This document shows positions 9,977 through 21,400 of a DNA stretch of 60,000 nucleotides, piece after piece. A program made the position numbers and the translations under genes. The stretch lies in assembly GCA_030704615.1 (NCBI GenBank), contig CM060731.1:28026001-28086000 (forward strand), given 5' to 3'. The notes under the pieces are model-generated. The model did no database searches, was not told the origin of the DNA, and worked only from the letters and a program-made list of their open reading frames with translations. The stretch is from Takakia lepidozioides. Taxonomy: Eukaryota > Streptophyta > Takakiopsida > Takakiales > Takakiaceae. Position 1 is the first letter of the stretch. Each line of letters opens with the position of its first letter.

Positions 9977-10303
9977 TGATAAAGAAGAAGAATACAAGCA
10001 CAAACTCATGCGAGCTCACAAAGCTGAAGCATAAACTCATGCATATATAACCTCATCACTCAAATACAAGTCAAGCCAAGTGCACCCCACGCCATGGGGA
10101 ATCCACACTACGGCGCCATAGCTAGGCGCAGTGAGGCTCAACTCGAGAAAGATGAGCCTTCCGCGCTTGCCGTGAAGATAACCACTCCAGGGCCTAAATC
10201 TGCCTTGACCCCTGGATTGACACTTGGGCCAATCCCAAATGTCAATATGTAAAAGCTAGCTATTTCCTAGCTAGTTTCACACTAGTGGTAAAATAACTTG
10301 ACA
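9977..10303 (-). repeat. Gypsy-1 LTR core, 5' copy
   Basis: 327 bp with TG/CA ends, matching 303-629 except for about four transitions. It has the same TATA box on the - strand and is followed at its outer side by the target duplication tctat (10304-10308). Immediately inside it (9965-9976) the sequence atctttctcgag is the exact reverse complement of 10142-10153 within the LTR. No tRNA-type primer site was seen here. Confidence 0.85.
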
Positions 10304-11595
10304 TCTATGAAGGGAGCTCGATCAGCCGATTTGAAGCTACTTTGCACTTGCTCAACTTGTGCACCGCCCACAAGTGCACCAATGGCTTTATGGATGAGCT
10401 TCTTGGATTGTTGCACAAAAGTTTTTTGCCGAAACAGAATTCTCTGCCGAAAACTAATTATGAAGCTAGAACTATGATTGCGAAGATGGGATTGCAGTAC
10501 ACCCAGATCCATGCCTGCGAGAAAGGCTATGTACTCTTCCGTGGGGAGGATGAAAAAGCAGAATTTTGCCCGGAGTGCAAGACATCGCGTTACATTCCTG
10601 GTCGTGGGACTGTACCCAGAAAAATACTACGACATTTCCCTGTCATCCCAAGGTTGAAACGCATGTATCAATGCAAATCAATCGCGCACCTTATGACATG
10701 GCACTTCAGACATAAGAGTCAGGATGGATTGGTTTGACATCTAGCTGATAGAAAAGCCTGGGCCCACGTTGACTCCACATTTGCGGATTTTGCTTCAGAA
10801 CCACGAAATGTACGATTTGGATTAGCCTTAGATGGAGTAAATCCATACAGTGCTCAATCCACGAGTTGGAGCACATGACCCATCCTGTTGGTCAACTATA
10901 ATTTGCCTCCATGGTTGATGACGAAGAAGTTTTTCGTCATGTTAGCACTCCTTATCCCTGGAAAGGAGTCTGTTACATCTGCGAATATTGATGTGTGGAG
11001 AGGCATCATAGCTTACGATGTTTCCCAAGCTCTCCAACAACGCCAATTCTTGCTACGGGCATTGCTGCTATGGTCAATCCATGATTACCCTGCATATGGC
11101 TTGCTCGCGGGTCAGGTTACTAAAGGTTATGCTGGTTGTCCAGCCTATGGACCCGAGGTGGATTTACAACATTTACATGCATGTTCGAAGACTGTGTTCC
11201 TGGGCCATCGGAGATTTCTTGCCCACAACCATCCGTATAGAAGATCAAGATTGTTCAATGGTGTTGTTGAGCATAGAGTGGCTCCACAAACGTAGACAGG
11301 AACACAAATAAAGAAACGTGCAATTGACCTGATTGCATGGATAGCAGCAGGGGGGAAACCAGATACGCCATCAGACCCTTCCAAATCTCACGGAGTGAAG
11401 CGATTATCAATCTTATATGCCTTGCCTTACTGGGAGGGCCTCCTCATACGGCATACGTTTGATGCTATGCATTGCGAGAAGAACTTTGCAAAAATATCAT
11501 TAAGACTATTTTTGGGGAGAAAGATACATCGAAGGTTCGGCGTGATCTTGAATTACTTGGGCTGCGTCCATCATTGTGGTTGCAATGACATCTAG
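10304..11595 (+). pseudogene. CACTA transposase core (Transposase_21 type), interrupted
   Basis: The joined frame gives the TNP2 N-terminal block. It is followed by KIHACEKGYVLFRGEDEKA and CPECKTSRY, LRHFPVIPRLKRMYQ, and FGLALDGVNPY (a conserved Asp of the catalytic region). Next come NYNLPPWLMTKKFFVMLALL, FLLRALLLWSIHDYPAYG and GHRRFL. The final block is LPYWEGLLIRHTFDAMHCEKN. These appear in the order seen in plant CACTA transposases. Breaks: TGA replaces an expected Trp at 10735-10737 and again near 10876, and further stops occur at about 11293 and 11593. The enzyme would cut and paste CACTA elements. Some stops could lie in introns, but the two TGA codons sit inside conserved text. Confidence 0.85.
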
Positions 11596-11615
11596 ACAGG
11601 GCAGATACGTTAATC

Positions 11616-12331
11616 ATGCCTCCTACTCCTTATGTTCTGACTGAAGCTGAGTTGAAAGTTTTCTTGGACACTGTGCGAAACCTTAAAGTACCCACAGGAT
11701 ACGCATCAGCTTTCAAAAAACACGTGGTAAAGAAAAAACTATCTGGCATGAAATCACATGATTACCATGTGTTCATGTACCAAATTTTACCGCTGGCTAT
11801 TCGTGGGTTCATGGCAACAGGTGTGCGCACTACAATTTTGCGAGTATGTCGTGTATTTAGGAGGTTGTGTGCAAAAGTAGTGAATCCTGCAGAGTATGAG
11901 GAGTTGAAACATGAAGTAGTTGTTACTCTCTGTCTAATGGAGAAAGAGTTCCCACCATCATTCTTTGATGTGATGACACATCTGTTTGTCCACCTAGTGG
12001 ATGAGCTCGATTTATGTGGTCCTGTGGCATCACGTTGGATGTACCCCATGGAGCGGGCAATTAAAGAAATGAAGGGGTACGTCCGGAACATGGCAAAACC
12101 TGAGGGCAGCATGGCTCAAGGATACATTTTTTATGAAGCTCTAGGATTTTGCACGGAGTATATGGCAGGATATGATGGAACCGCACGAAGGGTGTGGGAT
12201 GCAGATGAGGAAGAATCTGTGGCCGGCGTAGTTTTGGAAGGAGCTGGCAAACCTTGGAAATTGGGTGACTTGCATGCTATTGTACACGATTACATCATTC
12301 AAAATCATCCAAGCATATCCGATATGTTGAA
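11616..12331 (+). pseudogene. CACTA transposase, DUF4218-like segment
   Basis: A 239-codon frame with the block MKSHDYHVFMYQILPLAIRG, then FPPSFFDVMTHLFVHLVDEL, SRWMYPMERAIKEMKGYVRN and KPEGSMAQGYIFYEALGFCTEY. This is the domain that follows the catalytic part in plant CACTA transposases. It ends at a clean donor (AA|GTAAGT). A 105-bp intron (12332-12436) leads to the next exon with phases that match (AA+G = Lys). The segment itself shows no stop. Confidence 0.87.
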
Positions 12332-12436
12332 GTAAGTCCACACCCTTTCAGATCTGAATATTTTGTTGATTTGATCTTTTTGTACTGCCCCATGCTTAGT
12401 CTGTGTTGGCTAAATAGCCTCGACATTTTGTGCCAG

Positions 12437-13315
12437 GAAATATGAAGAGGAGTCCAGACAAATGGATGATTGTCCTCCATTTGCTGCTTGGCTGCCAAAT
12501 GCTGTACGAGAACATCTATCTGGAATTCAAGAACATGTGCTTGAAGATGGCGTACGACAAGAATTACTGGATCTTTCAAGACCCCCATCATATTATGCCT
12601 TGACATACAAGAGTGTGTCAGGATATGGCAACCATTACAGGGCTACATCCCCAAGCATGAACACATCGAGTATGGCATCCTTTGATTGTGGAGTCTCATC
12701 AGTTTTCAAGCATGAGACGGAATCTGTACGGTATGTGGGTCTTATCAGGGAGATTTTGCAGATTGACTATGGCACTACACGACCTTTAGTGTTTTTGTGC
12801 TCCTGGGTACGGGCCCAAAATGTGGGTCGTCAACCCAGATCAATGAAGGAAGATGATTGTGGCTTCACGTTGGTCAATTTCAATCAAATGCTACCACCCT
12901 CTGAACAGCCTTTTGTATTGCCAGTACAGGTTGATCAAGTCTTTTTCTCTGAGTGTGTGAAGGAATGACAATGGAAAGTTGTATTGGAGAAGAGCCCCCG
13001 ATCACGGAGAGTGGTGTGTGATATCTCAATTTCTATTGATGATCTCAGAAGAGTTGAAGGCTTGTTAGCTCCACAACAACTACAAGAGACATTGACTACT
13101 GGCCGAACTCACAACCGAATTTAGACAGTGACACCAGAGCAGCTGACCTCATTGTACCGACCCCCATACCGACGACGCGAGGTACAACCCCCAGTTGACC
13201 AGCAGGTCTGTCATGAAGACACAGATACCTCCACCGACGTTGAGGCTATAGTTAGTGATGATGACACAGATACCTCCATATTCACAGACACGGATTCAGT
13301 CGATGGAAATTAGAT
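12437..13315 (+). pseudogene. CACTA transposase, DUF4216-like C-terminal segment
   Basis: After the intron acceptor at 12435-12436 the frame gives KYEEESRQMDDCPPFAAW and then the C-terminal domain (SVRYVGLIREILQIDYG, VFLCSWVRAQNVG, CGFTLVNFNQMLP, PFVLPVQVDQVFF) to a TGA at about 12966. A further open stretch to 13313 is rich in Asp/Thr (DTDTSTDVEAIVSDDDTDTS) and may be the natural acidic tail. This completes the usual domain order of CACTA transposases. The 3' terminus of the transposon was not located. CACTAGTG words at 13468 and 14189 are possible ends but unsupported. Confidence 0.82.
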
Positions 13316-13859
13316 ATGCTACCCTTGTGCATGTATTACCTGTCATTCCAAATAAATGTACTCTTCTGTCCCCATGTAGTCACATTTTTTTGGGTACCAA
13401 CTGTCAATGAACATTGATATTCAAATATGCTCACAATTCCTCCATGCTATAAGCTGTTGTGATCAAGCACTAGTGGATTGGCCACTAGTAGGGCCATTGA
13501 TTCATTTCCAGATTGTAAAACATTGGCACCCAGAAGTTGGGAAGTGACCCAGTCTGGCACTTCACCATTCTACACTTCTAATATCTTCCAATGTGCATCT
13601 ATTAGCACTGATTTCATCGCTAGCAACCTGCAGTAATATCCCTATATCAAAAAAATCCCATACCCACATCCCTGGGCCTTTGTCTAGCTTCAACTACAAC
13701 AACATATTGCCACATTTGGCATACATCTACGCCACTCAATATCCAAACTGATATTGGTACAATTCATGCTTTGATCCTGTCAATTCTTTGCCCCTTTGTA
13801 GAGTTGTAGACGGGGTGGCATGCATAGCAATATCCTGCAAACCTGGCCCTGTGCATTTT

Positions 13860-14500
13860 CACCCCTTCTACCACTCTGAATCGATGTGAGTCTGCTCAGT
13901 CCCTTTGTCTGGCCAGGGCTGAGTGAGTCTGCTGAGTGTGACTGGACATGAGGCTGGGGATGGAACCTTTTGTGCAAGGCTGCTTAGTGGACTTGCCAGA
14001 CTGGACACTCTACTTAGTCTATCCAGTCTACTCAGTGGCTTGGCCAGTCTACCCAGTTTGCTCGGTTTGCTGAGTCCACTCAATGTATTCAGTCTGCTGT
14101 CCAGTCTGCTCAGGCAGAGTGGACAAGGGACTGGTGAGAAACCATCCGCAACTTATGAGTCTGCTGAGTTTTGACGAGTCTGATGCGCACTAGTGTCAGT
14201 GGTTCTCAAGACTCTGACTGACTGCATGAATAAAGACTACATGTGAATGGATCCACCTGCAAAGTCAGTCTACTGATAGACACATCAGAATGGTTAGAGT
14301 ACTAAGAGCAGTCTGTCAGGAAAGGCTTGTCCGATTACGAGAATGTGTCTGCTTGTAAGACATCCATTGACAGACTGTTCAATAGACTTGTTAGAAGTCT
14401 GGTTGGCAGACTGGTTCGAAGAGTGTCTCCGTGGCCAAAGGACTGGTGACAACTAGCAGACTGAAACCAACAGACTTAGTCCTGAAACCAACAGCCTTAC
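13860..14500 (+). repeat. Subterminal CCAGTCT/GAGTCTGCT repeat cluster (left)
   Basis: More than a dozen short motifs of the form CCAGTCT(A/G)CTCAG, GAGTCTGCTGAG and CAGACTGG fall within 640 bp. The matching cluster at 24440-24620 carries the motif in the opposite orientation (GCGGACTGG). Such clusters near both ends are typical of DNA transposons whose transposase binds subterminal sites. They bracket the SWIM-type transposase gene. No exact terminal inverted repeat was identified. Confidence 0.55.
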
Positions 14501-14853
14501 ACCTGCGCTTGGGCTTCAACAATGTGCACATTTCGTGCCCTCGGCGAACTGGACTGTATATTGAACAAAGACTTGTGCACATGCAATCAGACTGACTCTC
14601 TTTTATTTCATGGGGAGAATGGTACTGGAGCATTTCTTGGAGTTTATTTTACAACAGATACACGGTCTGCAACCTTACGGATTGTGGAGTATATTTGTGT
14701 TGCAGGTGTTGGGGCTCCAACCCTCTTGCCTGTTTTCCACAAGACTCTGGGTCGCGTTCTCCATGCCTCCACGAAATCCTGTTTCCTTTGCAACGACATA
14801 TTGTTGTTGTCATTTACAGTATGAAAGGTCTTTGCTGCCGTAAGGTGCAACAT

Positions 14854-15370
14854 TCATGCAGCACTCTTGGACAAGGTATCAACAAGCTGCCCCCTACAGA
14901 TTCGGAGATATGACATCACATGACTCTCCAGGTATTTGTCATCACCAACAATGCGACATATGTCAGCAAATTCTTCGTCCATGGAGGCTGATACGAGGAC
15001 AAGTTCCTGATCATAGGGAAATTCATCTGTGGAAGGTCCGTCATATGCATTTCCCAAATCGTCTTCGTCGCCGCCGCTTGCATGAACCCCAAACACATTA
15101 TGCAATCCTCCATGAATGGTTCCCAGCGCCATGCCACAAGCGGGCACTATGAGTCCATCCTGCAAATGTGGATGAAGCATCTTCAGGACTCGGACTTGAT
15201 GCTTGCACAAATTGCCCTTCATTGCCCATGGGCAAGTGCAAGAAGCCCATTCACATGTGGGGTTGTAAACAATGTAAGTTGTGTTTGGGTGATTGGTGCT
15301 TAGAACATAGGCTGGTTGCCCAGGATGGAACGGAAGAGAAACATTGCAAGCTAGGATGTCGCGTGCCGCA
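14854..15370 (-). pseudogene. SWIM zinc-finger transposase, C-terminal part
   Basis: The frame contains CEWASCTCPWAMKGNLCKHQ, a SWIM zinc finger (C-x-C ... C-x-H), which is typical of MULE-type transposases and their domesticated relatives. It ends in an acidic region and a stop at 14854. Upstream it runs without a break into 22695 once the gypsy-2 insert and one copy of the ccgca duplication are removed (SSSMLAARDILACNV). SWIM fingers contribute to DNA or protein binding. The finger itself is intact; the upstream part is damaged. Confidence 0.8.
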
Positions 15371-16093
15371 TGTCGCGCACCTCCCTTCGGTAAGCTCCCC
15401 TTCACGTCATAGATACTCGCTTTGATGCGCGCGCCTGATTCCCAACCTGGCCGCCGGGCCAACTTGGAGCTTCGGCTGCTCACCGGGACATAACGGTCCC
15501 CCTTCGCTTCCCACTAAACCCTCCACCTATTCGGGACTAGTGGAATTCCCTTTGGTAGATGGCAGTCCGGAACAGCTCCCCACTCTTTGGTCGCTTTCCG
15601 GCTCGCTCGCTTACTCACTAGTTTTTGGTCACCAACGGGCTTGCACCGTTCTCGGGGTACTACTCCCTATATATACTTCTGTAGCTGTCCGCGGGGGTTT
15701 CACAACCAGCCATGCCATTTTATGGCGAACCACCACGAAAACCCTCGACTCCCGGTGATGAGTCGCGGTGAGTCTTGGCCCACTCATCACGGCCCCTATG
15801 GACCGTGATGAGTCCCAAGACTCCCCACGACTCCCACCACGAGGTCTCCGCCCCCATGGTGAGTCCTATGCCACCCCCACTAAGTCCCGCTAAGCTACCA
15901 CAACCCCTTGTGGAGCCACCCCCACCGCACCCGGTGTGCGGGGCTCCACCTAGTGAGCGCCTCCGCCTCCTTCAGTGCCTTGGGCACTCAAGGGTGCTTC
16001 AGCCCCCCCATACCTACCGCTGCCGCTGCCCCCACCACAGGGGCAGCCCTCATGTGTCCCGACCCCCTGCCCTCAAAGCAAAGGGCCGCGACA
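15371..16093 (-). repeat. Gypsy-2 3' LTR
   Basis: 723 bp, starting TGTCGCGCACC and ending GGCCGCGACA on the + strand. The short inverted ends TGTCGCG/CGCGACA are perfect. It matches 21972-22694 over its whole length with a small number of substitutions and single-base indels. A TATATATA stretch lies near 15669. The region 16105-16940 inside it holds no recognised coding sequence. Confidence 0.92.
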
Positions 16094-16944
16094 CACACCC
16101 CTACCAACAGGGAGTCGATGTCCTCATCGACTTGTCCATTTTGTAGAAACGAACATCCAAGTTGTGGCGTCCCACATCAAAGAGTTTGTTTCCGCACATG
16201 GCGTCCCATGGCAAAGAACCAAACACCACACTTGACTCTACTCTCCACTAGCTTGTTCGGCCGACTTCCTCCAAGTCCCGGCCAAGGGTGGAGCCTCTCC
16301 AGCTCCTCCCAGTGCACTCTTCTTGGCCTACTTCAAGGCCAAGGAACGATCCTCCCCGAGGATCGAATCGCCTTACTGCAACAACATTGCTTGCGACCGC
16401 TCATGATGCCGCTTTTGGCATCACCTTGAGCAAGGGTTCACCTGGGACCCTCTTGACTAGGAAGATAACTTTGAACCAACGTGCGCCCCAATCACTACAA
16501 TTGGGTCCGCCTTGGAATGCTGGCCTGAGGTACGGGAACACGCCGAAGCCGCACTACGACTTCGTCCCGAGGCTACACGATTATAGTAAGTGAACGGAAG
16601 CACGTGGCTTCCGCGTTAGCCTGCACTACAAGGCAACCCCCTCGGTAGCGTATAGTTTATAGTACGCGCACGCGCCAGGTGCGCACTAGCACGTGTGAAC
16701 TCCCAAAGAAAGGCGCAAGTTTCCTTGCCCTCGGATGGGGGTCACCCGATTTCGGCACTACACAAAACACACGATTAACCCAATTTACCTCTCCCACTTT
16801 TATAAGCTGCATGCATTCTACACACTAGCCAACCATACCATGCATCACCATTCCAAACAAAATAGGACGCACAACATTTGGAATCCGTTTAATTTATAGC
16901 ACGTTTGTACAATACAAGTTTTTGCAATCGGATTCCTAAGCTAG

Positions 16945-17337
16945 CTAAGCCGGGCTAAGCATGCATTTCCTCCCCCATGCTCCAAGGTTGATGTCCCCAT
17001 CAACGCTTCTCCGCTTTTGAGGTCGTCCTTCGAAAGCTGCGACCGCCTCGGATGCGTTTCCCTTCTGAGGCACGCACCCAAGAGGCCTCCACATGATGAT
17101 AGCCCTTCCATTTGAGAGATACTCTGTTTCTCGGTTCTTGAACCTCCTTGACTTAAGTATTGCCTCCACCTCGTACTCAGGTTCATTTTCATGATCCAAC
17201 AACATAGGTGGCGGACGCAACACTTGATGCCGATTCGGACGCGCTTCATCTTTGAAGTAAGGCTTCAAAAAAGAGACATGGAATACTGGGTGCACCTTGC
17301 TGTTTGCCGGCCAGCTCCAATTCATACACATCCTCAT
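16945..17337 (-). pseudogene. Gypsy-2 integrase tail and chromodomain
   Basis: The frame has HPVFHVSFLKPYF, the usual end of a gypsy integrase, followed by a chromodomain (EPEYEVEAILKSRRFKNRET, then an altered EYLSNGR where EYLVKWKG would be usual). Chromodomains in this position bind modified histone tails and guide integration in chromoviruses. The second half looks frameshifted, so the fold is probably not intact in this copy. Confidence 0.82.
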
Positions 17338-17528
17338 TCATAACCTTCCGAATGCGAAAGGGTCCTGCATACGGAGGTACGAAACTTCGGACTCACTTCA
17401 GGCGGGTAGTCGAAAATTCTTGATGTTCAACCAGACCTCGTGCCTGCCTCAAACTTCACTTCCCTCCGCTTCGATCGCTTGCCTTTCATACCGTTTCCTA
17501 GCTTTGGCAATGTTGTACTTTGCGAGCT

Positions 17529-18297
17529 TCAAAAACGCTCGCGTTCTTCCAATACTGCCGCTACTGCCGGTTCCTCAACGTCCTGGCGGCCCAACTTGTC
17601 GGCACCAGAGGTGCTTTTCCATAGACCAATACGAAAGGGGAAACTCCCGTTGCGGAGTGTTCTGTGTATTATAACAGAACTCGCCGCGTCTAAGTGTTCC
17701 ACCCAGTCTGTTTGGTATGCCGAACGTAATGCCCGCAAGATCTGCTTCACTACGGAATTCACCCTTTTGTTGGCCGTCGGTCGTAGGTCGGAAGGCAGTG
17801 CTCATCTTCAGCCTCGTCCCCATCTTCTTCCAAAGTGCTCTCCAGAATTTACTCGTAAACTTTGGATCGCGGTCCGAGACAATATCCTCGGGACTCCATG
17901 ATGCTTAAGAGTGGGCGAAGTAAAGTCGCCCTGTCTCCTGCACCGTTGCCGTCTCCTTGGTGGGGGATGAAATGGCCCATTTTACTGAACCTATCTACCA
18001 CCACCCATGATTGCATCGAATCCTTTTGACAGCGGTCTGGAATCGGCAAGGGTTGTAACAGCCCCGCTTGTTTTTTGTACTCGCTCCGGTTTTGTTGGCA
18101 TGTGGTGATGTCTTGACATACTCCTCTGCCTCCTCCCTCAGTTGTGGGCCAGAAATACTCTTCTTCAAGAGTGCCGCAGTGCGCTTGGCTCCGCCGTGGC
18201 CCGCAAGCGGGCTATCATGGCATTCTCTCAAAGAGGAGGCATTCTGATCCCTCCCTTCGGCACGTAGAGAGCTTTGCTTATACTCGGAGCAACCCAT
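17529..18297 (-). pseudogene. Gypsy-2 integrase zinc domain and core fragments
   Basis: From right to left, 17995-18297 contains HDSPLAGHGGAKRTAALLKK (HHCC zinc domain) and VVDRFSKMGHFIP (core start) in a second frame at 17849-18049. The frames 17529-17823 contain FRPTTDGQQ-like and [16 protein letters not shown] segments of the core. At least three frame changes occur. Assignment is by these motifs only. Confidence 0.75.
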
Positions 18298-18899
18298 TTT
18301 GCAAGTGGAACTGCGATTTAACCCCCATTCTCAAGTCCTGCATCACGGACTTTGCCAGCTATCCTTCTGGCAAGCCTTCTGGATCTTCCTTTGGAGCCGG
18401 TCTCGCCCTTGTAACCAACAAGAGCTGCTGCTTTCTACTTAAAGCATCGGCCACCACGTTGTCTCGTCCCCGGGTTGTACAAGATATCCACGGCGAACAC
18501 CGCCAAAGTATCTTGCCACCTAAGTTGTTTTGGGGACAACCTTGGGCTGCGTGGCAAATACTTCACCGTGGACATTGTCCGTGAACACCTTCACTGGGTT
18601 GGAACCAACATAGTGGCGCCAGAGTCAAGACAGTGCACCACCGCCTCCATTCTTCTCGTGCGTCGGCCACCGTCGCTCCACTTCATTTAGTTTCTTACTT
18701 CGTAAGCCACGGGACGTCCATCTTGCATCAGCACACACCAATCGCGAAGTCCGACGCCTCTGTATGTATCTCGAACGGACGATCGAAACTCCGGGATTTT
18801 CAAGACTGGAGCTTCCGCCATCCGCTGCTTCAATTCAGCAAAAGCTTGGCCAAAAAATGTGTTCCATACCCAGACTTTGGATTACACAGAAGGTCCGAC

Positions 18900-19510
18900 A
18901 GCGGCGCCACCCGATCTTGGTGAAATTTCTCAAAAAACTTCCGGTAATAGGAGGTGAGTCCTAGGAAGGATCGCACTCCCGGGACCGAAGTCGGAGGACT
19001 CCCAGTCCAAGATCGCCCTCACCTTTCTGTCATCCATTTTGAGCCCATCGGTGTAATCACATGTCCCAAGAACTCCACTTTCGTGACCCCGAATTCGCAT
19101 TTTGAGCTTTGGCGTAAAACTTCCCTTCCTGCAACTTTTGGAACACCCTTTTGAGGTGCCTCCAGGGTGTTCTCCTTTTTTCGAGTACACCAAGATGTCG
19201 TCGATGTAACGATCACAAAGTCATCCAACCACTCCTGAAAAGGCTGTTCATCAGCGTGCTAAAGTCGCCGTGTGCATTAGTGAGCCCAAAAGGCATCACC
19301 AGAACTCATATGAACCATACCTTGTCCTGCACGCGGTCTTCTCCTCTCTCCTTCCGCGCACCCGCAATTTGATGATAGCCGGAGCCAAGTCGCGAATCGC
19401 GGTGAAATACTTTGCTCCTGCCCCCAACCGGTCTCGAAAAGGTTGTCGATCTGGCGAAGGGTAACGGTTTTCAATAGTCACACTATCAAAGCCCTGTGAA
19501 TGACACACAT
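18900..19510 (-). pseudogene. Gypsy-2 reverse transcriptase fragments
   Basis: One frame (19296-19508) reads IENRYPSP-DRQPF, AKYFTAI and EEKTACRTRYGSYEF, the RT blocks around the first catalytic Asp, but the DLRSGYHQ box is corrupted. A second frame (19019-19228) starts at MDDFVIV and includes KCEFGVTKVEFLGHVIT. RNase H sequence should lie at about 18300-18800, where only weak fragments are visible. The domain is non-functional as written. Confidence 0.78.
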
Positions 19511-20689
19511 CCGCAGCGTCCCATCCTTTTGTCTGCGAATAGCACCGGGGTGCTCCGTTAAGGTGACTTACTCGGCCGGATTGTACCCCTTTGACATTAG
19601 ATCTTGAGCCGAGTCTTCAGCTCAACCAACTCCCTGTGGTCAACCGGTAGGTGCCATGGTAGGCGGTTCCGGATCCCAGATATCACCTCATCTTGTGGTC
19701 AACTCCTCTTCGCTTGGTGGCAGGCCGATTGGTAAATCCTCCGGCATCACATCATGGTATTGCTCCAAGATTTCCCTTGATCCAATCTGGGCTCGGCTCC
19801 CCATCGCCTTCTCCCTTCACTACTCTAATGTAAAGCAAAAAATTGGGCTCGTGTGCCTCCTCCACGGCCCACTCCTGCTGACAAAGGTTTATCGCCCTCC
19901 CACGGAATTGGGCGTTTCCGACACTCGAAAACCTCGCCACCATCCACATGGCAGCGTGACTACTCTCTGCGGCCATCTATGACCGGATTTGCTCAAAAAG
20001 GTCATCCCCAAAATGAGATCCACTCATCGATCTTCGCCAGATGGTGAAGTTCTCACCGTCCCTCCAAAACCCCCCAGTTGAAGAGGAACATCAACGCCAA
20101 CCTTGTCGCCATCTGTGTTTACTCTTTGCAGAACGCACCTCAATAGAGGCCCCCCGTCACTTGCGTGGTAGTCCCATTGTGCCGTTGCCGGGTCATGAAG
20201 GAGTACGACGCTCTATGTCCACAACAAGACACATTAGTTCCAGATATTATCCCAGACACGACAAACTGACTCCCTTTCGTAAGGCGCCAGTTTCCTGATA
20301 CAACTCACAAGAAAATTGCCTACCTTGCAAGTCCTGGCGACCACCGCTTCCACCAAGCGACTGATGGTATCTTAGACAGCGCGTGGTCGCCCGAGCATGT
20401 TAATTGCGGGGCTTCGTGCCACTTTCTTGGGCCATATGCCCGAGGCTCCCGCCAATTGAAACACACTCCATCAAGGCCGCCTTTGTCCGCCATAAGCCGC
20501 TCCACCGCTTTTCCTTCGAAAGCACGGGGTGGCGCCTTGAAGTGTGAAGGTCTCCCTCGATTTCCACGTGCCATTGTCGCCGCGTGGCTATCCCACTTCG
20601 TTTCCGGTCGGAAGGCGTTACCTTCCGCCAGGTCTTCTTGTGGTTCAGCTCAGTACGACCTTGTCTCTCACCTTAGGGACATCCGAGAA

Positions 20690-21400
20690 ACATTCAGGCC
20701 CTCTCAATTGCCTCGTCCAAAGGTCTTGGTGTGGTTTCTCCTCCAACTCCGCCTGTTGCCCATGGGGCCAACCCCGCCACAAGTTGAAGACCCTTTTCTA
20801 GTTCTGTCATGTCACGACTTCGAGCAACAACACAGAAAGCCTGGACACCCCCGAATGTCATAGGTTTTGCTTTCAAATTCCTCATCTCTGTCGGGCAGAG
20901 CCAGGACGCGTTGAGGGGCACAACCTGTCTCTTCATCGAATTCCTTGAACCCACTCCAGTTCAAGGTTTCCGGGTGGGCCTTGGTCGTGAAGGCGTTTCT
21001 GCCACCGAGTTGAGCATAGCCCCTCAAATAGGGTGGGAGCCATTCCACCCGATCCTCGTCACTCAACATTGGCCGCACGGAAGTACTGGCTCTAGCTACG
21101 AGGAGCAAGGTGTTGAGTGCAGTTCTGATTTCGAACGCCCTCGAAGGTGCGGGTTCCTTAGGCTTCACCTTAAACTTTGTCCTTAGTGGAAGTGGCATTA
21201 GTGCCTTTCAACACGTCTTTCAACGTCCCGCCAAACTGCGCCAACAACCCTTCCCAAAAGGCTGCCGGCACAGGAGGCATCTCTTGGTTTGTCGGAGCTC
21301 TCAAGATTGCCTCGGCTCCGACTCCTCGGATTCCTCACGCTCTTGAGGGGCCTACGTTTCCGGACAACATGCATCGCTTCCTCAAATGGCTGTCGGGGTG
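20690..21400 (-). pseudogene. Gypsy-2 Gag remnants
   Basis: The frame at 20812-21198 (about 128 codons) has VEWLPPYLRGYAQLGGRNAF and WSGFKEF, which resemble Gag capsid blocks of plant gypsy elements. Further left only short frames remain. No intact zinc knuckle was seen. Confidence is limited because Gag is poorly conserved and the frames are short. Confidence 0.55.

Larger units (their letters stand above)
127..10303 (-). mobile_element. Ty3/gypsy LTR retrotransposon with DNA methyltransferase and PHD finger
   Basis: On the - strand the order is gag zinc knuckle (7.1 kb), retropepsin (6.16 kb), C5 DNA methyltransferase (5.43-4.53 kb), reverse transcriptase (4.1-3.3 kb), RNase H (3.1-2.7 kb), integrase (2.4-1.25 kb) and PHD finger (1.2-1.07 kb). 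The RT-RNH-IN order is that of Ty3/gypsy. The insertion edges are set by the host CACTA frame: the host reads ...CTCTAT|GAAGGG, and a tcta(t) duplication lies at 123-127 and 10304-10308. The shared 327-bp LTR core differs at about four positions, all transitions, which suggests a fairly recent insertion. Even so, the coding region needs many frameshifts to be read through, so the copy is not autonomous as sequenced. No Gag capsid was recognised. In these elements the proteins would copy RNA to DNA in a particle and integrate it; the role of the two extra domains is inference. Confidence 0.88.

Noticed and set aside
127-10303. Endogenous plant pararetrovirus
   Set aside because: An integrase, LTRs and a target duplication are present, and no movement or coat protein was seen, so it is a Ty3/gypsy retrotransposon.
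13468-14196. CACTAGTG words as the CACTA terminal repeat
   Set aside because: The word is palindromic and also frequent in the gypsy-1 R1 repeat; no matching left end is available in the window.
14854-15483. 209-codon - strand frame taken as one protein
   Set aside because: Its first 38 codons are gypsy-2 LTR sequence; only the part left of 15371 belongs to the SWIM transposase.
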